A stretch of 64,000 nucleotides of DNA from DIGJ01 sp036658435. GTDB lineage: Bacteria; Bacillota; Clostridia; Lachnospirales; Lachnospiraceae. The first letter of the stretch is position 1, and the number at the start of each line of letters is the position of its first letter. A program made the position numbers and the translations under genes. Below are positions 25,892 through 33,971 of the stretch, piece after piece. The DNA lies in the NCBI GenBank assembly GCA_036658435.1, contig JAVXEO010000003.1, forward strand, positions 5,033 to 69,032, in the 5' to 3' direction. The notes below the pieces were generated by a model. That model worked only from the letters and a program-made list of their open reading frames with translations, was not told the DNA's origin and ran no database searches.

Positions 25892-26521
25892 ATGACAGAT
25901 AAAGTATTTGATAACAACCAGGTGAGTATTGCAGGGGAGGTAGTAAGTGGCTTTCAATTTAGCCATGAGGTGTTTGGAGAAGGATTTTACATATTAGAGG
26001 TTGACGTAAAGCGGTTAAGCGATTCTTCCGATGTGATACCACTTATGGTATCCGAACGTCTGATGGATGTGACAAGAGACTACAGGGGAACCTATATTGA
26101 AGTATTGGGGCAGTTTCGGTCATATAACAAACACGAAGAAGAAAAGAACAAGTTGGTTCTTTCGGTCTTTGCAAGAGAAGTCAATGTTTGTGAGGAAGAC
26201 TATGAAAGCCAAAAACCAAATCACATTTTTCTCGATGGCTATATCTGTAAACCACCAATTTACAGAAAAACACCACTTGGACGAGAAATTGCAGATCTTT
26301 TATTGGCAGTAAACCGTCCCTATGGAAAATCGGATTACATACCCTGTATTTCATGGGGAAGAAATGCAAGATTTGCAGAAAACTTTACAGTTGGCGGCCA
26401 TATTCATGTGTGGGGAAGAATTCAAAGCCGGGAATACCAAAAAAAACTTTCAGAGGAGGACATTGAAAAAAGAACGGCATATGAAGTTTCTGTAAGTAAA
26501 TTAGAATATGTAGAAGGATAG
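25892..26521 (+). CDS. SSB-like OB-fold protein (209 aa)
   Basis: ATG 25892 is chosen for the AGAGAGGAG eight bases upstream; the frame is open further 5' only through the lysC terminator. The protein has an N-terminal OB-like segment (VSIAGEVVSGFQFSHEVFGE, later YIEVLGQFRSYN) and a second part with LDGYICKPPIYRKTPLGREI, DLLLAVNRPYGKSDYIPCI and GGHIHVWGRIQSREY, the latter two close to the single-stranded-DNA-binding motif set. It probably binds single-stranded DNA, but it is not the main Ssb, which would be shorter with an acidic tail. Confidence 0.75.
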   Translation: MTDKVFDNNQVSIAGEVVSGFQFSHEVFGEGFYILEVDVKRLSDSSDVIPLMVSERLMDVTRDYRGTYIEVLGQFRSYNKHEEEKNKLVLSVFAREVNVCEEDYESQKPNHIFLDGYICKPPIYRKTPLGREIADLLLAVNRPYGKSDYIPCISWGRNARFAENFTVGGHIHVWGRIQSREYQKKLSEEDIEKRTAYEVSVSKLEYVEG

Positions 26522-26617
26522 ATTTCTTAATAAAAAGGTGTTATACTAAGTACAGACTTTTCTGTATAGCGGAAAAGAAGGATGAAACCATCCTTGTATG
26601 AAACTGGAGGATACGTT

Positions 26618-27100
26618 ATGAGTAAAGAAGTTCATGTGTTTTATGGAAATGGTCAGGGAAAGACATCTGCAGCAATAGGACAGTGCATCAAAGAGGCCAG
26701 CCAGGGACGCCAGGTTATCGTGATTCAATTTTTGAAAGGAAAGGACTTGGATGAATTTAGTTTTCTTGTAAAAATGGAACCGGAAGTAAAACTATTTCGA
26801 TTTGAAAAAGAAACAGAATGTTTTGATAAATTATCAGAGGAAGAGCAAAAAGAAGAAAGAAGCAATATTCTCAATGGCTTTAATTTTGCAAAAAAGGTAG
26901 TGGAGACCGGAGAATGTGAATTGCTGATTTTAGATGAAGTATTGGGGCTGATTGATTATAACATTATTACGGAAACGGATATTATTAATTTGATTTCCTT
27001 ATTAAGTGATACCAACAAATTAATTTTAACGGGGCACAATCTACCGGAGGGATTAAAGCAATATGTAAAGACCATTTCTGAGATAAGGCAAATAAAATAA
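26618..27100 (+). CDS. cobO: Corrinoid adenosyltransferase, CobO/BtuR type
   Basis: ATG 26618 has GGAGG seven bases before it. The P-loop GNGQGKTSAAIG, the strand VIVIQFLKG, and LLILDEVLGLIDYNII (Walker B-like) with LILTGHNLPE identify the CobA/CobO/BtuR family, which adds the adenosyl group to cob(I)alamin or corrinoid precursors. At 160 residues it is slightly short but complete. No other cobalamin gene is nearby, suggesting use in salvage. The 3' end carries a 23-bp sequence that is repeated directly after the gene. Confidence 0.85.
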   Translation: MSKEVHVFYGNGQGKTSAAIGQCIKEASQGRQVIVIQFLKGKDLDEFSFLVKMEPEVKLFRFEKETECFDKLSEEEQKEERSNILNGFNFAKKVVETGECELLILDEVLGLIDYNIITETDIINLISLLSDTNKLILTGHNLPEGLKQYVKTISEIRQIK

Positions 27101-27130
27101 GAATGGTGATAAGGCAAATAAAATAAGAAT
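27082..27130 (+). repeat. Tandem duplication across the cobO stop codon (23-bp copies, 26-bp period)
   Basis: The 23 bases at 27082-27104, which include the cobO stop, recur exactly at 27108-27130, three bases later. This looks like recent replication slippage; the first copy encodes the C-terminal residues IRQIK. Confidence 0.9.
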
Positions 27131-27135
27131 TGTTA

Positions 27136-27164
27136 TTGACAAAAGGAAAGGAATGTATTACGAT
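27136..27164 (+). promoter_or_regulatory. Promoter of the lysine riboswitch-dapAB unit
   Basis: TTGACA (27136-27141) and TACGAT (27159-27164) have a 17-base spacer; the expected start near 27171 is just before the riboswitch. Confidence 0.7.
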
Positions 27165-27183
27165 ACAACTACATAAAAAAGAA

Positions 27184-27350
27184 GAGTAGAGGCGCATTAT
27201 TAAAGAGTAAAGAGGTGGATATGCTCAAGCATAGAAGAAGTCTTTTGAAAGGTAATCATGCCGAAGGTAGATGGAGCTTGAGGACCTTTTATCTGGGAAT
27301 ATGGTGAAGAACCATGTTACTGTCATCAGTCTATTGATGGAGGGCTACTG
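27184..27350 (+). promoter_or_regulatory. Lysine riboswitch (L box)
   Basis: The conserved L-box signals occur in order: GTAGAGGCGC at the 5' side of P1, AAGAGTAAAGAGG, GCCGAAGG, ATCTGGG, and ACTGTCATCAGTCTATTGATGG with GGAGGGCTACT closing P1 (AGTAG at 27185-27189 with CTACT at 27345-27349). Lysine binding would favour the terminator at 27388-27419 and shut off dapA and dapB, the first lysine-pathway enzymes. TACTGG at 27346-27351 can pair with CCAGTA at 27372-27377, a possible alternative fold that would open P1. Confidence 0.93.
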
Positions 27351-27387
27351 GAATGAATGCAGATTATGATGCCAGTATGTTCTTTAT

Positions 27388-27419
27388 GAGTCGACTCCTT
27401 GTCGACTCTTTTGCTTTTG
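27388..27419 (+). terminator. Riboswitch-controlled terminator before dapA
   Basis: GAGTCGAC/GTCGACTC (27388-27395 with 27401-27408) with a five-base loop is followed by TTTTGCTTTT. It lies about 80 bases before the dapA start, the usual place for an L-box expression platform. A reading frame from 27353 into dapA crosses it and is not a real start. Confidence 0.85.
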
Positions 27420-27496
27420 AGAACAAGATTCTTAGAATGGGAATATACTATAGTAATTCCAGTTATGTACAGGAAGAAAAATCAGGAGGATTTAAT

Positions 27497-28384
27497 ATGG
27501 CTATTTTTAAAGGAGCCGGTGTTGCAATTGTTACACCTATGAAAAAAAGTGGAGAAGTTAATTACGATAAACTGAAAGAATTAATTGATGATCAGATTCA
27601 GGGAGGAACGGACGCCATTATTATATGCGGTACTACCGGTGAAAGCTCCACCTTAAGTGAAGAAGAACATTTAAAAGTAATCACAGAATGTGTCAATCAT
27701 GTAAATAAAAGAGTACCGGTTATTGCAGGAACCGGCTCCAACTGTACCCATAGTGCAGTCTGGATGTCAAAAGAGGCAGAAGAAGCAGGAGTAGACGCCT
27801 TACTGTGTGTAACTCCTTATTACAATAAAGCGACCCAGAATGGACTCTATACACACTTTAAAACGATAGCAGAGGCAGTAAAGATACCCGTTATACTCTA
27901 TAGTGTATCCAGCAGAACCGGTGTAAATATTGCGCCCCCAACCGTTGCAAAACTATTCCATGATGTGGATAACATTGTTGGAATCAAGGAAGCCAGTGGA
28001 AATATTTCACAGATTGCAGAAATAATGGAACTGACCCAGGGAAAGATAGATTTATACTCAGGAAACGATGATCAGATTGTTCCTGTTCTTTCTTTAGGAG
28101 GAATTGGAGTTATTTCCGTATTAGCCAACATTGCTCCCAGAGTAACCCATGATATTGTTATGGAATATTTAGAAGGAAATCATAAAAAGAGTCTGGAACT
28201 TCAACTTGAATATCTCCCTGTCATTCGGACCTTGTTTTCTGAGGTTAATCCCATACCGGTAAAAGCAGCGATGAACATGATGGGAATGGAGGTTGGCTCT
28301 TTAAGACTACCCCTTACCGAAATGGAACCAGCCAATGCAGCAATCTTAAAAGATCAGCTGAAGAAGAGCGGAATTTTAAAATAG
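27497..28384 (+). CDS. dapA: 4-hydroxy-tetrahydrodipicolinate synthase
   Basis: ATG 27497 is set by AGGAGGA at 27484-27490. The 295-residue TIM-barrel lyase has IICGTTGESSTLSEEEH, VIAGTGSNCT, LCVTPYYNKATQNGLY with the conserved Tyr, VILYSVSSRTGVNI and the Schiff-base Lys in IVGIKEASGNISQI. It condenses pyruvate with aspartate semialdehyde, the first lysine-specific step, consistent with the L box upstream. In frame with it the leader carries no plausible start. Confidence 0.97.
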   Translation: MAIFKGAGVAIVTPMKKSGEVNYDKLKELIDDQIQGGTDAIIICGTTGESSTLSEEEHLKVITECVNHVNKRVPVIAGTGSNCTHSAVWMSKEAEEAGVDALLCVTPYYNKATQNGLYTHFKTIAEAVKIPVILYSVSSRTGVNIAPPTVAKLFHDVDNIVGIKEASGNISQIAEIMELTQGKIDLYSGNDDQIVPVLSLGGIGVISVLANIAPRVTHDIVMEYLEGNHKKSLELQLEYLPVIRTLFSEVNPIPVKAAMNMMGMEVGSLRLPLTEMEPANAAILKDQLKKSGILK

Positions 28385-28402
28385 ACCCAAAAGGAGCACA
28401 TT

Positions 28403-29158
28403 ATGATAAAAATTATAATGCACGGATGCAATGGAGCTATGGGGAAAACCATTACTTCCATTGTGAAGGAAGATGAAAATGCAGAAATTGTTGCAGGAAT
28501 TGATATCAACGACAGTAAGCAGGAAGACTATCCGGTTTTCAAAGATATTTGGGACTGTAAGGTGGAAGCCGATGCCATTATAGACTTCGCATCCCCCAAA
28601 GCAGTGAATGCCCTGCTGGATTATGCAGTAGATAAAAAAATCCCTCTTGTCCTTTGCACCACAGGACTTTCAGAAGAACAGATGGAGCGAATGAAAGAGG
28701 CTGGCAAAAAAGTGGCGATTCTTCGATCTGCCAATATGTCTCTTGGGGTGAATATGCTCTTAAAGCTTGTAAAGGATGCAGTAAAGACCTTGGCACCGGC
28801 AGGGTTTGACGTGGAAATCATAGAAAAACACCATAACAAAAAGATAGATGCACCCTCCGGAACGGCACTTGCCTTTGCAGATTCCATCAATCAGGCGATG
28901 AACCAACAATATGAATACGTATATGACCGTTCACAGGTGCAGGAGAAACGAGAAAAGAAAGACCTTGGCATATCCTCTGTTCGTGGAGGAACCATTGTAG
29001 GGGAACATGAAATTATATTTGCAGGGATGGATGAAGTGATTGAATTTAAGCATACGGCATATTCCAAGGCGGTCTTTGCAAAAGGCAGTATATCTGCAGC
29101 AAAATACCTAACGGGACGCAGAGCCGGACTTTATGATATGAGTGATGTGATACAATAA
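28403..29158 (+). CDS. dapB: 4-hydroxy-tetrahydrodipicolinate reductase
   Basis: The N-terminal nucleotide-binding motif is MHGCNGAMGKTI; the catalytic region EIIEKHHNKKIDAPSGTAL with the His-His and Lys residues is the DapB signature, and SSVRGGTIVGEHEIIFAG follows. It reduces the DapA product. It starts 18 bases after dapA with AAAGGAG before ATG 28403, so it shares lysine control. Length 251 aa is normal. Confidence 0.96.
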   Translation: MIKIIMHGCNGAMGKTITSIVKEDENAEIVAGIDINDSKQEDYPVFKDIWDCKVEADAIIDFASPKAVNALLDYAVDKKIPLVLCTTGLSEEQMERMKEAGKKVAILRSANMSLGVNMLLKLVKDAVKTLAPAGFDVEIIEKHHNKKIDAPSGTALAFADSINQAMNQQYEYVYDRSQVQEKREKKDLGISSVRGGTIVGEHEIIFAGMDEVIEFKHTAYSKAVFAKGSISAAKYLTGRRAGLYDMSDVIQ

Positions 29159-29169
29159 GAAAAAGAAAA

Positions 29170-29214
29170 GCCCCCAAATCAATAATCTTACCATTGGTTT
29201 GGGGGCAATTTTTA
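29170..29214 (+). terminator. Intrinsic terminator after dapB
   Basis: GCCCCCAAA pairs with TTTGGGGGC (29170-29178 with 29198-29206), and the run AATTTTT follows. A dispersed hairpin element begins inside the T tract. Confidence 0.88.
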
Positions 29215-29281
29215 TGTAATAGAAAAGTGCTCTATTACATAAATATGTTCCGCTGTGGGTGCGCACGCTGCGCTAAGCAGA
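29213..29281 (+). repeat. Dispersed two-hairpin element, copy A
   Basis: Hairpin 1 is TATGTAATAGA/TCTATTACATA (29213-29223 with 29231-29241). Hairpin 2 is GCGCA-CGC-TGCGC (29261-29273) within the module CGCTGTGG...GCTAAGCAGA (29251-29281). The element matches copy C at 59815-59884 over both parts and copy B at 46980-47009 over the first. Confidence 0.85.
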
Positions 29282-29296
29282 CTCTTTATCCAGATG

Positions 29297-29947
29297 TTAG
29301 ATGCGGGAATAGCCATAGGAGTTAACTAAGGCGTCTAACTTCTGGCTGTTTTTACAGAAAGGACATTCTGTATAATTATAAGTATTATAGTCCGGAAGAT
29401 CCGAATTGTGGAAAATGCAGTCTACATCAATGCCATTGATGGAAGTTACAGCGCTAAAGATAGCCGAAATTCCCTGAACTTTTCCCCGGTAATAATTAAT
29501 ACATTCTAAGGCCCTTCGAATCGTCTTTCCGGTGGTGGCAGAAGCCAACAATAGAATTATATTTTTATCGGTTATCATAGGCTGAAGATTGTCACGGAAA
29601 ATAATCTGTCCATTTGAATTATATTCCGGAGAAACTATATTAATGGTCTCTCCGGAATTCATAGACTGAATACCGGCATGAGCCAGCTTCTCTGCAAGGT
29701 AAGCCCCGATGATTTCGGTTCCGTCCATACAAACAATGGTATCAACAGCCGTACTATGTACATACTTCGAAACAAAACTGGAGGCAGCTTCGGCAGCTTC
29801 GTTTTGCCTTGCCTTTATGGTTGTCATATCCAGGTAATAGTTAATATGGGAGTGATTTGTTGCAAAATGTCCGGGAATTGCCCTAAGACATAAAGCAGAA
29901 GTTGATTTTGAACTTATTTCCAATACATTTTCATTTAAACGATTCAT
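29297..29947 (-). CDS. Orotate-phosphoribosyltransferase-like protein
   Basis: The protein has a PRTase-type core: DTIVCMDGTEIIGAYLAEKL (substrate-side hood), then IILLLASATTGKTIRRAL, which lies where PRTases bind PRPP. The usual acidic pair before TTG is replaced by Ala-Ser, so catalysis as a standard OPRT is doubtful. The C-terminus has a CPFC pair that might bind metal. It stands alone and reads opposite to its neighbours. In related bacteria such proteins are annotated as pyrE-like; a regulatory or other phosphoribosyl role is possible. Confidence 0.72.
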   Translation of the reverse strand: MNRLNENVLEISSKSTSALCLRAIPGHFATNHSHINYYLDMTTIKARQNEAAEAASSFVSKYVHSTAVDTIVCMDGTEIIGAYLAEKLAHAGIQSMNSGETINIVSPEYNSNGQIIFRDNLQPMITDKNIILLLASATTGKTIRRALECINYYRGKVQGISAIFSAVTSINGIDVDCIFHNSDLPDYNTYNYTECPFCKNSQKLDALVNSYGYSRI

Positions 29948-30014
29948 AAGTTAATTCATCCTTTCCAAATTAAATAATAAGTTGTTTTTCTGATATATAG
30001 TTTTGTATATATAA

Positions 30015-30043
30015 ATAATAATGCATTTCCTTAAAATTTTCAA
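30015..30043 (-). promoter_or_regulatory. Promoter of the PRTase-like gene (minus strand)
   Basis: On the minus strand TTGAAA (30043-30038) and TATTAT (30020-30015) are 17 bases apart. The stretch overlaps a stem ATTTCCTT/AAGGAAAT (30024-30048), which could be an operator. Confidence 0.55.
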
Positions 30044-30064
30044 GGAAATCAGAAAATAATTCTA

Positions 30065-30093
30065 TTGACGTTAAGTTTAATAAAAATTACAAT
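30065..30093 (+). promoter_or_regulatory. Promoter of the FtsX-type permease gene
   Basis: TTGACG (30065-30070) and TACAAT (30088-30093) have a 17-base spacer, 40 bases before the start codon. Confidence 0.7.
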
Positions 30094-30132
30094 GAAGGTA
30101 GACACTTAATGTGTAAAGGGGAGGGGTTCAAA

Positions 30133-33100
30133 ATGAGAAAAAGAGCGGTAAAAAGAGAATTTATTATGGAAATAAAAAAAAGTGCAAATCGTTTCTTTTC
30201 TATATTTTTAATTGTTGCACTGGGTGTTGCTTTTTTCTCAGGGATTCGTGCTTCAAAGCCGGATATGGAGCTGTCAGCGGACCGTTATTTTGATGAAAGC
30301 AATCTAATGGATATCCGTGTTTTGGGTACCTATGGTCTCACAGAAGAGGACCGCCGGCAGATTGAAAACATGGATGGAATACAGAAAGCGGAGGGAAGCT
30401 ACACGTACGATGTTCTTTCCTACAGAGAAAATGATCAAAGTGTTTTAAAATTACAATCTTTTTCAGAAGACATGAATAAAATTAGGATAGTGGAAGGAAG
30501 ATACCCAAAGAAGGACGAAGAGTGTATTATTGATAATGCGTTAGCGAAAAATCTAGGTTACCATATTGGAGAAACCATAGCGGTAACCTCGGGAAATGAC
30601 CAGGATATTTCGGACTATATAAATCGCACCGAGTTTAAAGTAGTGGGAATCGGCACAACACCCTATTATCTTTCCTTAGAAAGAGAATCCAGCCAAATAG
30701 GAAATGGCTCAGTAAATGGATTCGTTATGATTCCGGAGAACAACTTTTGCATGGATGCTTATTCAGAAATTAATATCAATGTGGAGGGTGGAAAAGAACT
30801 GGTAAGTTACCGTCCGGAATACACCGATTTAGTTAAAAAAACAGTAAAAAAGGTGGAAAATATAAAGGAAGAGCGGTGCGAGGTTCGCTATCATTCGGTT
30901 CTTAATGAAGGGAATGATAAAATAGCCGATGCAGAAATAGAGCTAAACGATGCAGAAAAAGAAGCCAATGACAAATTGGATGATGGATGGAAAAAAATTG
31001 TAAAAGCAAAGAAAGATATTAAAAAAGGAAAACTTGATATAAAAGACGGAGAAATTAAGCTAAAAGAGGGACAGAAAGAACTAGAAGATGGAAAAAAGAA
31101 GGTTCTGGATGGGGAAACGGAGCTCAATAAGGGAGAAGCCGATTTAAAGGACGGAAGGACGGAATACGAGGACGGAAAGGCAGAGCTTAGGAAAAAGAAA
31201 GGTGAATTGGAAACCGGAAAGAAAACCATAACGGAAAAAGAAACAGAGTTAGCAGCAGCACGTAAGGAAATTGAGGGTAAAAAAGCAGAATTGGAAGCAT
31301 CCAAAGCCTATCTTTCAGAGCCGGAATATAAGGCTATGCTTGGTGAAATTGAAAAAAATGAACAACCCTTGATCGAAGCATCTAAAACCCTTGCTTTTTC
31401 CAGAAACACCATAGAAGAAGGGGAAAAACAATATTTAGAAGGTGTAAAAAAACTGGAAAAAGCCAAAGTTTCTCTAAAGAAGGGCGAAGAAAAACTAGAG
31501 AAGTCAAAGGTGAAGATAAAAGATGCCAAAGAAAAAATAAAAGATGCCGAGAATACCATACGTGTTAATGAAAAGAAATTGGCAGATGCAAAGAAAAAGA
31601 TAGAGAATGGAGAAAAGAAGCTTAAAAAGAATGAAAAAAAATACCACAAAGAAAAAAAGAAAGCAGAAACAAAGATAGGGGATGCCAAAGAAAAAATTGA
31701 AGATGCCAAAGAAGAAATCGCGGACATTGAAAAACCGGAATGGTATGTATTAGGAAGAGATAAAATGCAGGTGCTTGCGGAATATGGTCAGAACGCAGAA
31801 CGAATTGGTGCAATTGGAGAAGTATTCCCAGTAATTTTTTTCCTGGTAGCAGCCTTAGTCTGTTTAACCACCATGACAAGAATGGTAGAAGAGCAAAGAA
31901 CGCAAATTGGAACCTTAAAAGCTTTGGGGTATGGGAAAGGTACCATAGCGACAAAATATTTGCTGTATGCAGCAATTGCCAGTATTACAGGAGGAATCTT
32001 TGGAACGGTAATCGGGCAGAAAGTATTACCCCTTGCAATTATTGGTGCCTATCGCATTATGTATGTGAATTTACCCTATGCATTAGCACCCTTTAACTTT
32101 TATTATGGACTTACTTCCATTGCCGTTGTGTGCCTGTGTACCATTTTTGCAACTTATTTTTCCTGTGCAAAAGAAATGAGAGAATCGGCAGCACAACTAA
32201 TGAGACCGGAGGCACCAAAACCCGGGAAACGTGTGCTCTTAGAAAGAGTTGGATTTATTTGGAAACATATCAGCTTTACAAAAAAAGCAAGTATAAGAAA
32301 CCTTTTTCGCTATAAGAAACGCTTTTTTATGACAATTATAGGAATTGCCGGCTGTATGGCACTTTTATTGGTTGGCTTTGGACTGCGGGATTCTGTTTAT
32401 GATATTGCGATTCTACAATATGAAAAGCTATTTACCTATAGTGGCTCCATAACCATAAAAGATGGAGAAAAAGAAAGTAAAAAAGAGGAATTGCTGGAAT
32501 CGGTAAGGAATATGCCGGAAGTGAAGAAAGCAAAACCAATTTATGAAACCTCCGTAACTATTTCAAAAGGCAATACAGAGAAGACGGCATATTTGATTGT
32601 ACCGGAGCAGGAAGAGGACTTTGATGACTACATAAACTTAAACAATCGCTTAACCCATGAGGTGTATGAACTCCCTTTGGCGGGGGATGGAATAATACTT
32701 ACCGAGAAGGCAGCCTTACTTTTAGGGGTTTCCGTAGGGGATGTAATCCAGCTAAAGATTGATGATACCACAAAGGCAGAAGCAAAGGTAAGAGGCATCG
32801 TTGAAAACTATGCGCTTCATTATGTTTACATGCTAAAGGGTACCTACGAAACACTTTTTCATAAAACATTGGAACCGAATCTATTATTCTTCCTGTTTCA
32901 TAAGGAAAACCAAACGAAAGAAGCAGATTTTGGAGAAAAGATTTTAGAAATTCCGGCGGCTTCTGAAATCCTGTTTTGCAGTGAGACAAGAAAAGGAATT
33001 GAAGATATGCTGGATAGTTTGGATATTGTAATCTGGATTTTGATTATCTCAGCAGGGCTGCTTGCATTTGTTGTTCTATATAACCTTAACAATATTAATA

Positions 33101-33420
33101 TAAATGAAAGAAAAAGAGAGCTGGCAACCCTTAAAGTACTGGGATTCTATGATAAAGAAGTAGCAAGCTATGTATATAGAGAAAATATCATGCTCAGTAT
33201 GATTGGAACGATTGTTGGAATCTTCCTTGGCATCATCCTTCATAAATTTGTTATTTTGACAGCAGAAATCGATGTATTGATGTTTGGAAGAGAAATTCAG
33301 TGGAAGAGTTATATTTTCAGTGCGGGACTTACGATGATATTCTCTACGGTGATTAACTGGATTATGTTTTATAAACTGAAAAAAATAGATATGGTAGAGT
33401 CCTTAAAGAGTATAGAATAG
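30133..33420 (+). CDS. FtsX/MacB-type ABC permease with long extracellular coiled coil (1095 aa)
   Basis: ATG 30133 has a strong GGGGAGGGG. The first membrane helix (FSIFLIVALGVAFFSGIRA) is followed by a MacB-like periplasmic-type domain, then a Lys/Glu-rich coiled coil at about residues 259-532 with Gly every seven residues (LKEGQKELEDGKKKVLDGE). Two sets of FtsX-type membrane segments follow: one after EWYVLGRD with EEQRTQIGTLKALGYGKG, the other at the C-terminus with NERKRELATLKVLGFY. Such proteins work with an MacB-like ATPase to move or sense lipids or peptides at the surface. No ATPase gene is adjacent. Confidence 0.88.
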   Translation: MRKRAVKREFIMEIKKSANRFFSIFLIVALGVAFFSGIRASKPDMELSADRYFDESNLMDIRVLGTYGLTEEDRRQIENMDGIQKAEGSYTYDVLSYRENDQSVLKLQSFSEDMNKIRIVEGRYPKKDEECIIDNALAKNLGYHIGETIAVTSGNDQDISDYINRTEFKVVGIGTTPYYLSLERESSQIGNGSVNGFVMIPENNFCMDAYSEININVEGGKELVSYRPEYTDLVKKTVKKVENIKEERCEVRYHSVLNEGNDKIADAEIELNDAEKEANDKLDDGWKKIVKAKKDIKKGKLDIKDGEIKLKEGQKELEDGKKKVLDGETELNKGEADLKDGRTEYEDGKAELRKKKGELETGKKTITEKETELAAARKEIEGKKAELEASKAYLSEPEYKAMLGEIEKNEQPLIEASKTLAFSRNTIEEGEKQYLEGVKKLEKAKVSLKKGEEKLEKSKVKIKDAKEKIKDAENTIRVNEKKLADAKKKIENGEKKLKKNEKKYHKEKKKAETKIGDAKEKIEDAKEEIADIEKPEWYVLGRDKMQVLAEYGQNAERIGAIGEVFPVIFFLVAALVCLTTMTRMVEEQRTQIGTLKALGYGKGTIATKYLLYAAIASITGGIFGTVIGQKVLPLAIIGAYRIMYVNLPYALAPFNFYYGLTSIAVVCLCTIFATYFSCAKEMRESAAQLMRPEAPKPGKRVLLERVGFIWKHISFTKKASIRNLFRYKKRFFMTIIGIAGCMALLLVGFGLRDSVYDIAILQYEKLFTYSGSITIKDGEKESKKEELLESVRNMPEVKKAKPIYETSVTISKGNTEKTAYLIVPEQEEDFDDYINLNNRLTHEVYELPLAGDGIILTEKAALLLGVSVGDVIQLKIDDTTKAEAKVRGIVENYALHYVYMLKGTYETLFHKTLEPNLLFFLFHKENQTKEADFGEKILEIPAASEILFCSETRKGIEDMLDSLDIVIWILIISAGLLAFVVLYNLNNININERKRELATLKVLGFYDKEVASYVYRENIMLSMIGTIVGIFLGIILHKFVILTAEIDVLMFGREIQWKSYIFSAGLTMIFSTVINWIMFYKLKKIDMVESLKSIE

Positions 33421-33464
33421 AAAGTTAAATCATGAATTAATATATTACAGAAAGAGGAGACGAT

Positions 33465-33971
33465 ATGTTGAAAGCAGGAATTATTACAATAAGTGATAAG
33501 GGATCGAAAGGAGAAAGAGAAGATAAAAGCGGCCCCATGATTGCTGCTCTTTTAAAGGAAAATGGAGAATACGAAATGATAGCGGAGGTATTGATTCCGG
33601 ATGAAAAAAACCAAATTGAAGATGAATTAAAACGAATGACAGATATATTAAAAGTAGATTTAATATTGACAACCGGAGGCACCGGGTTTTCTGCCAGAGA
33701 TATCACACCGGAAGCAACCTTAGCAATAGCACACCGTATGGCACCTGGAATTGCAGAGGCAATACGCAGCTATTCCATGGGAATTACAAAGAGAGCCATG
33801 CTGAGCCGCGGCGTATCGGTTATTCGAAATCAAACCCTGATTGTGAACCTGCCGGGAAGTCCGAAAGCGGTAAAAGAGAGCTTGGATTATATCCTTCCGG
33901 AGCTAAAGCATGGAATTGAAATATTAAAGGGAGAAGTAGGAGATTGTGCAGAAGAAAGGAAGGAATCTTGA
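33465..33971 (+). CDS. MogA/MoaB-family molybdopterin protein
   Basis: The MoaB/MogA fold motifs are GIITISDKGSKGEREDKSG at the N-terminus, ILTTGGTGFSARDITPEAT, and the C-terminal LIVNLPGSPKAVKESLDYIL. The family adenylates molybdopterin before metal insertion. AGAGGAG precedes ATG 33465. No other molybdenum-cofactor gene is in the window, and the stop overlaps the start of a diguanylate cyclase gene, an unusual pairing. Confidence 0.92.
   Translation: MLKAGIITISDKGSKGEREDKSGPMIAALLKENGEYEMIAEVLIPDEKNQIEDELKRMTDILKVDLILTTGGTGFSARDITPEATLAIAHRMAPGIAEAIRSYSMGITKRAMLSRGVSVIRNQTLIVNLPGSPKAVKESLDYILPELKHGIEILKGEVGDCAEERKES

Noticed and set aside
20406..26547. Shared AATAAAAAGGTGT before two -10 boxes as a regulator site
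   Set aside because: Thirteen AT-rich bases can recur by chance in 64 kb, and only two cases are seen.
27353..27496. In-frame upstream extension of dapA starting at ATG 27353
   Set aside because: It runs through the riboswitch terminator, has no ribosome site, and the residues are not part of DapA; AGGAGGA fixes the start at 27497.
30891..31975. Several minus-strand reading frames inside the FtsX-type gene
   Set aside because: They are Ser/Phe-rich mirror images of the Lys/Glu coiled coil and have no ribosome sites.
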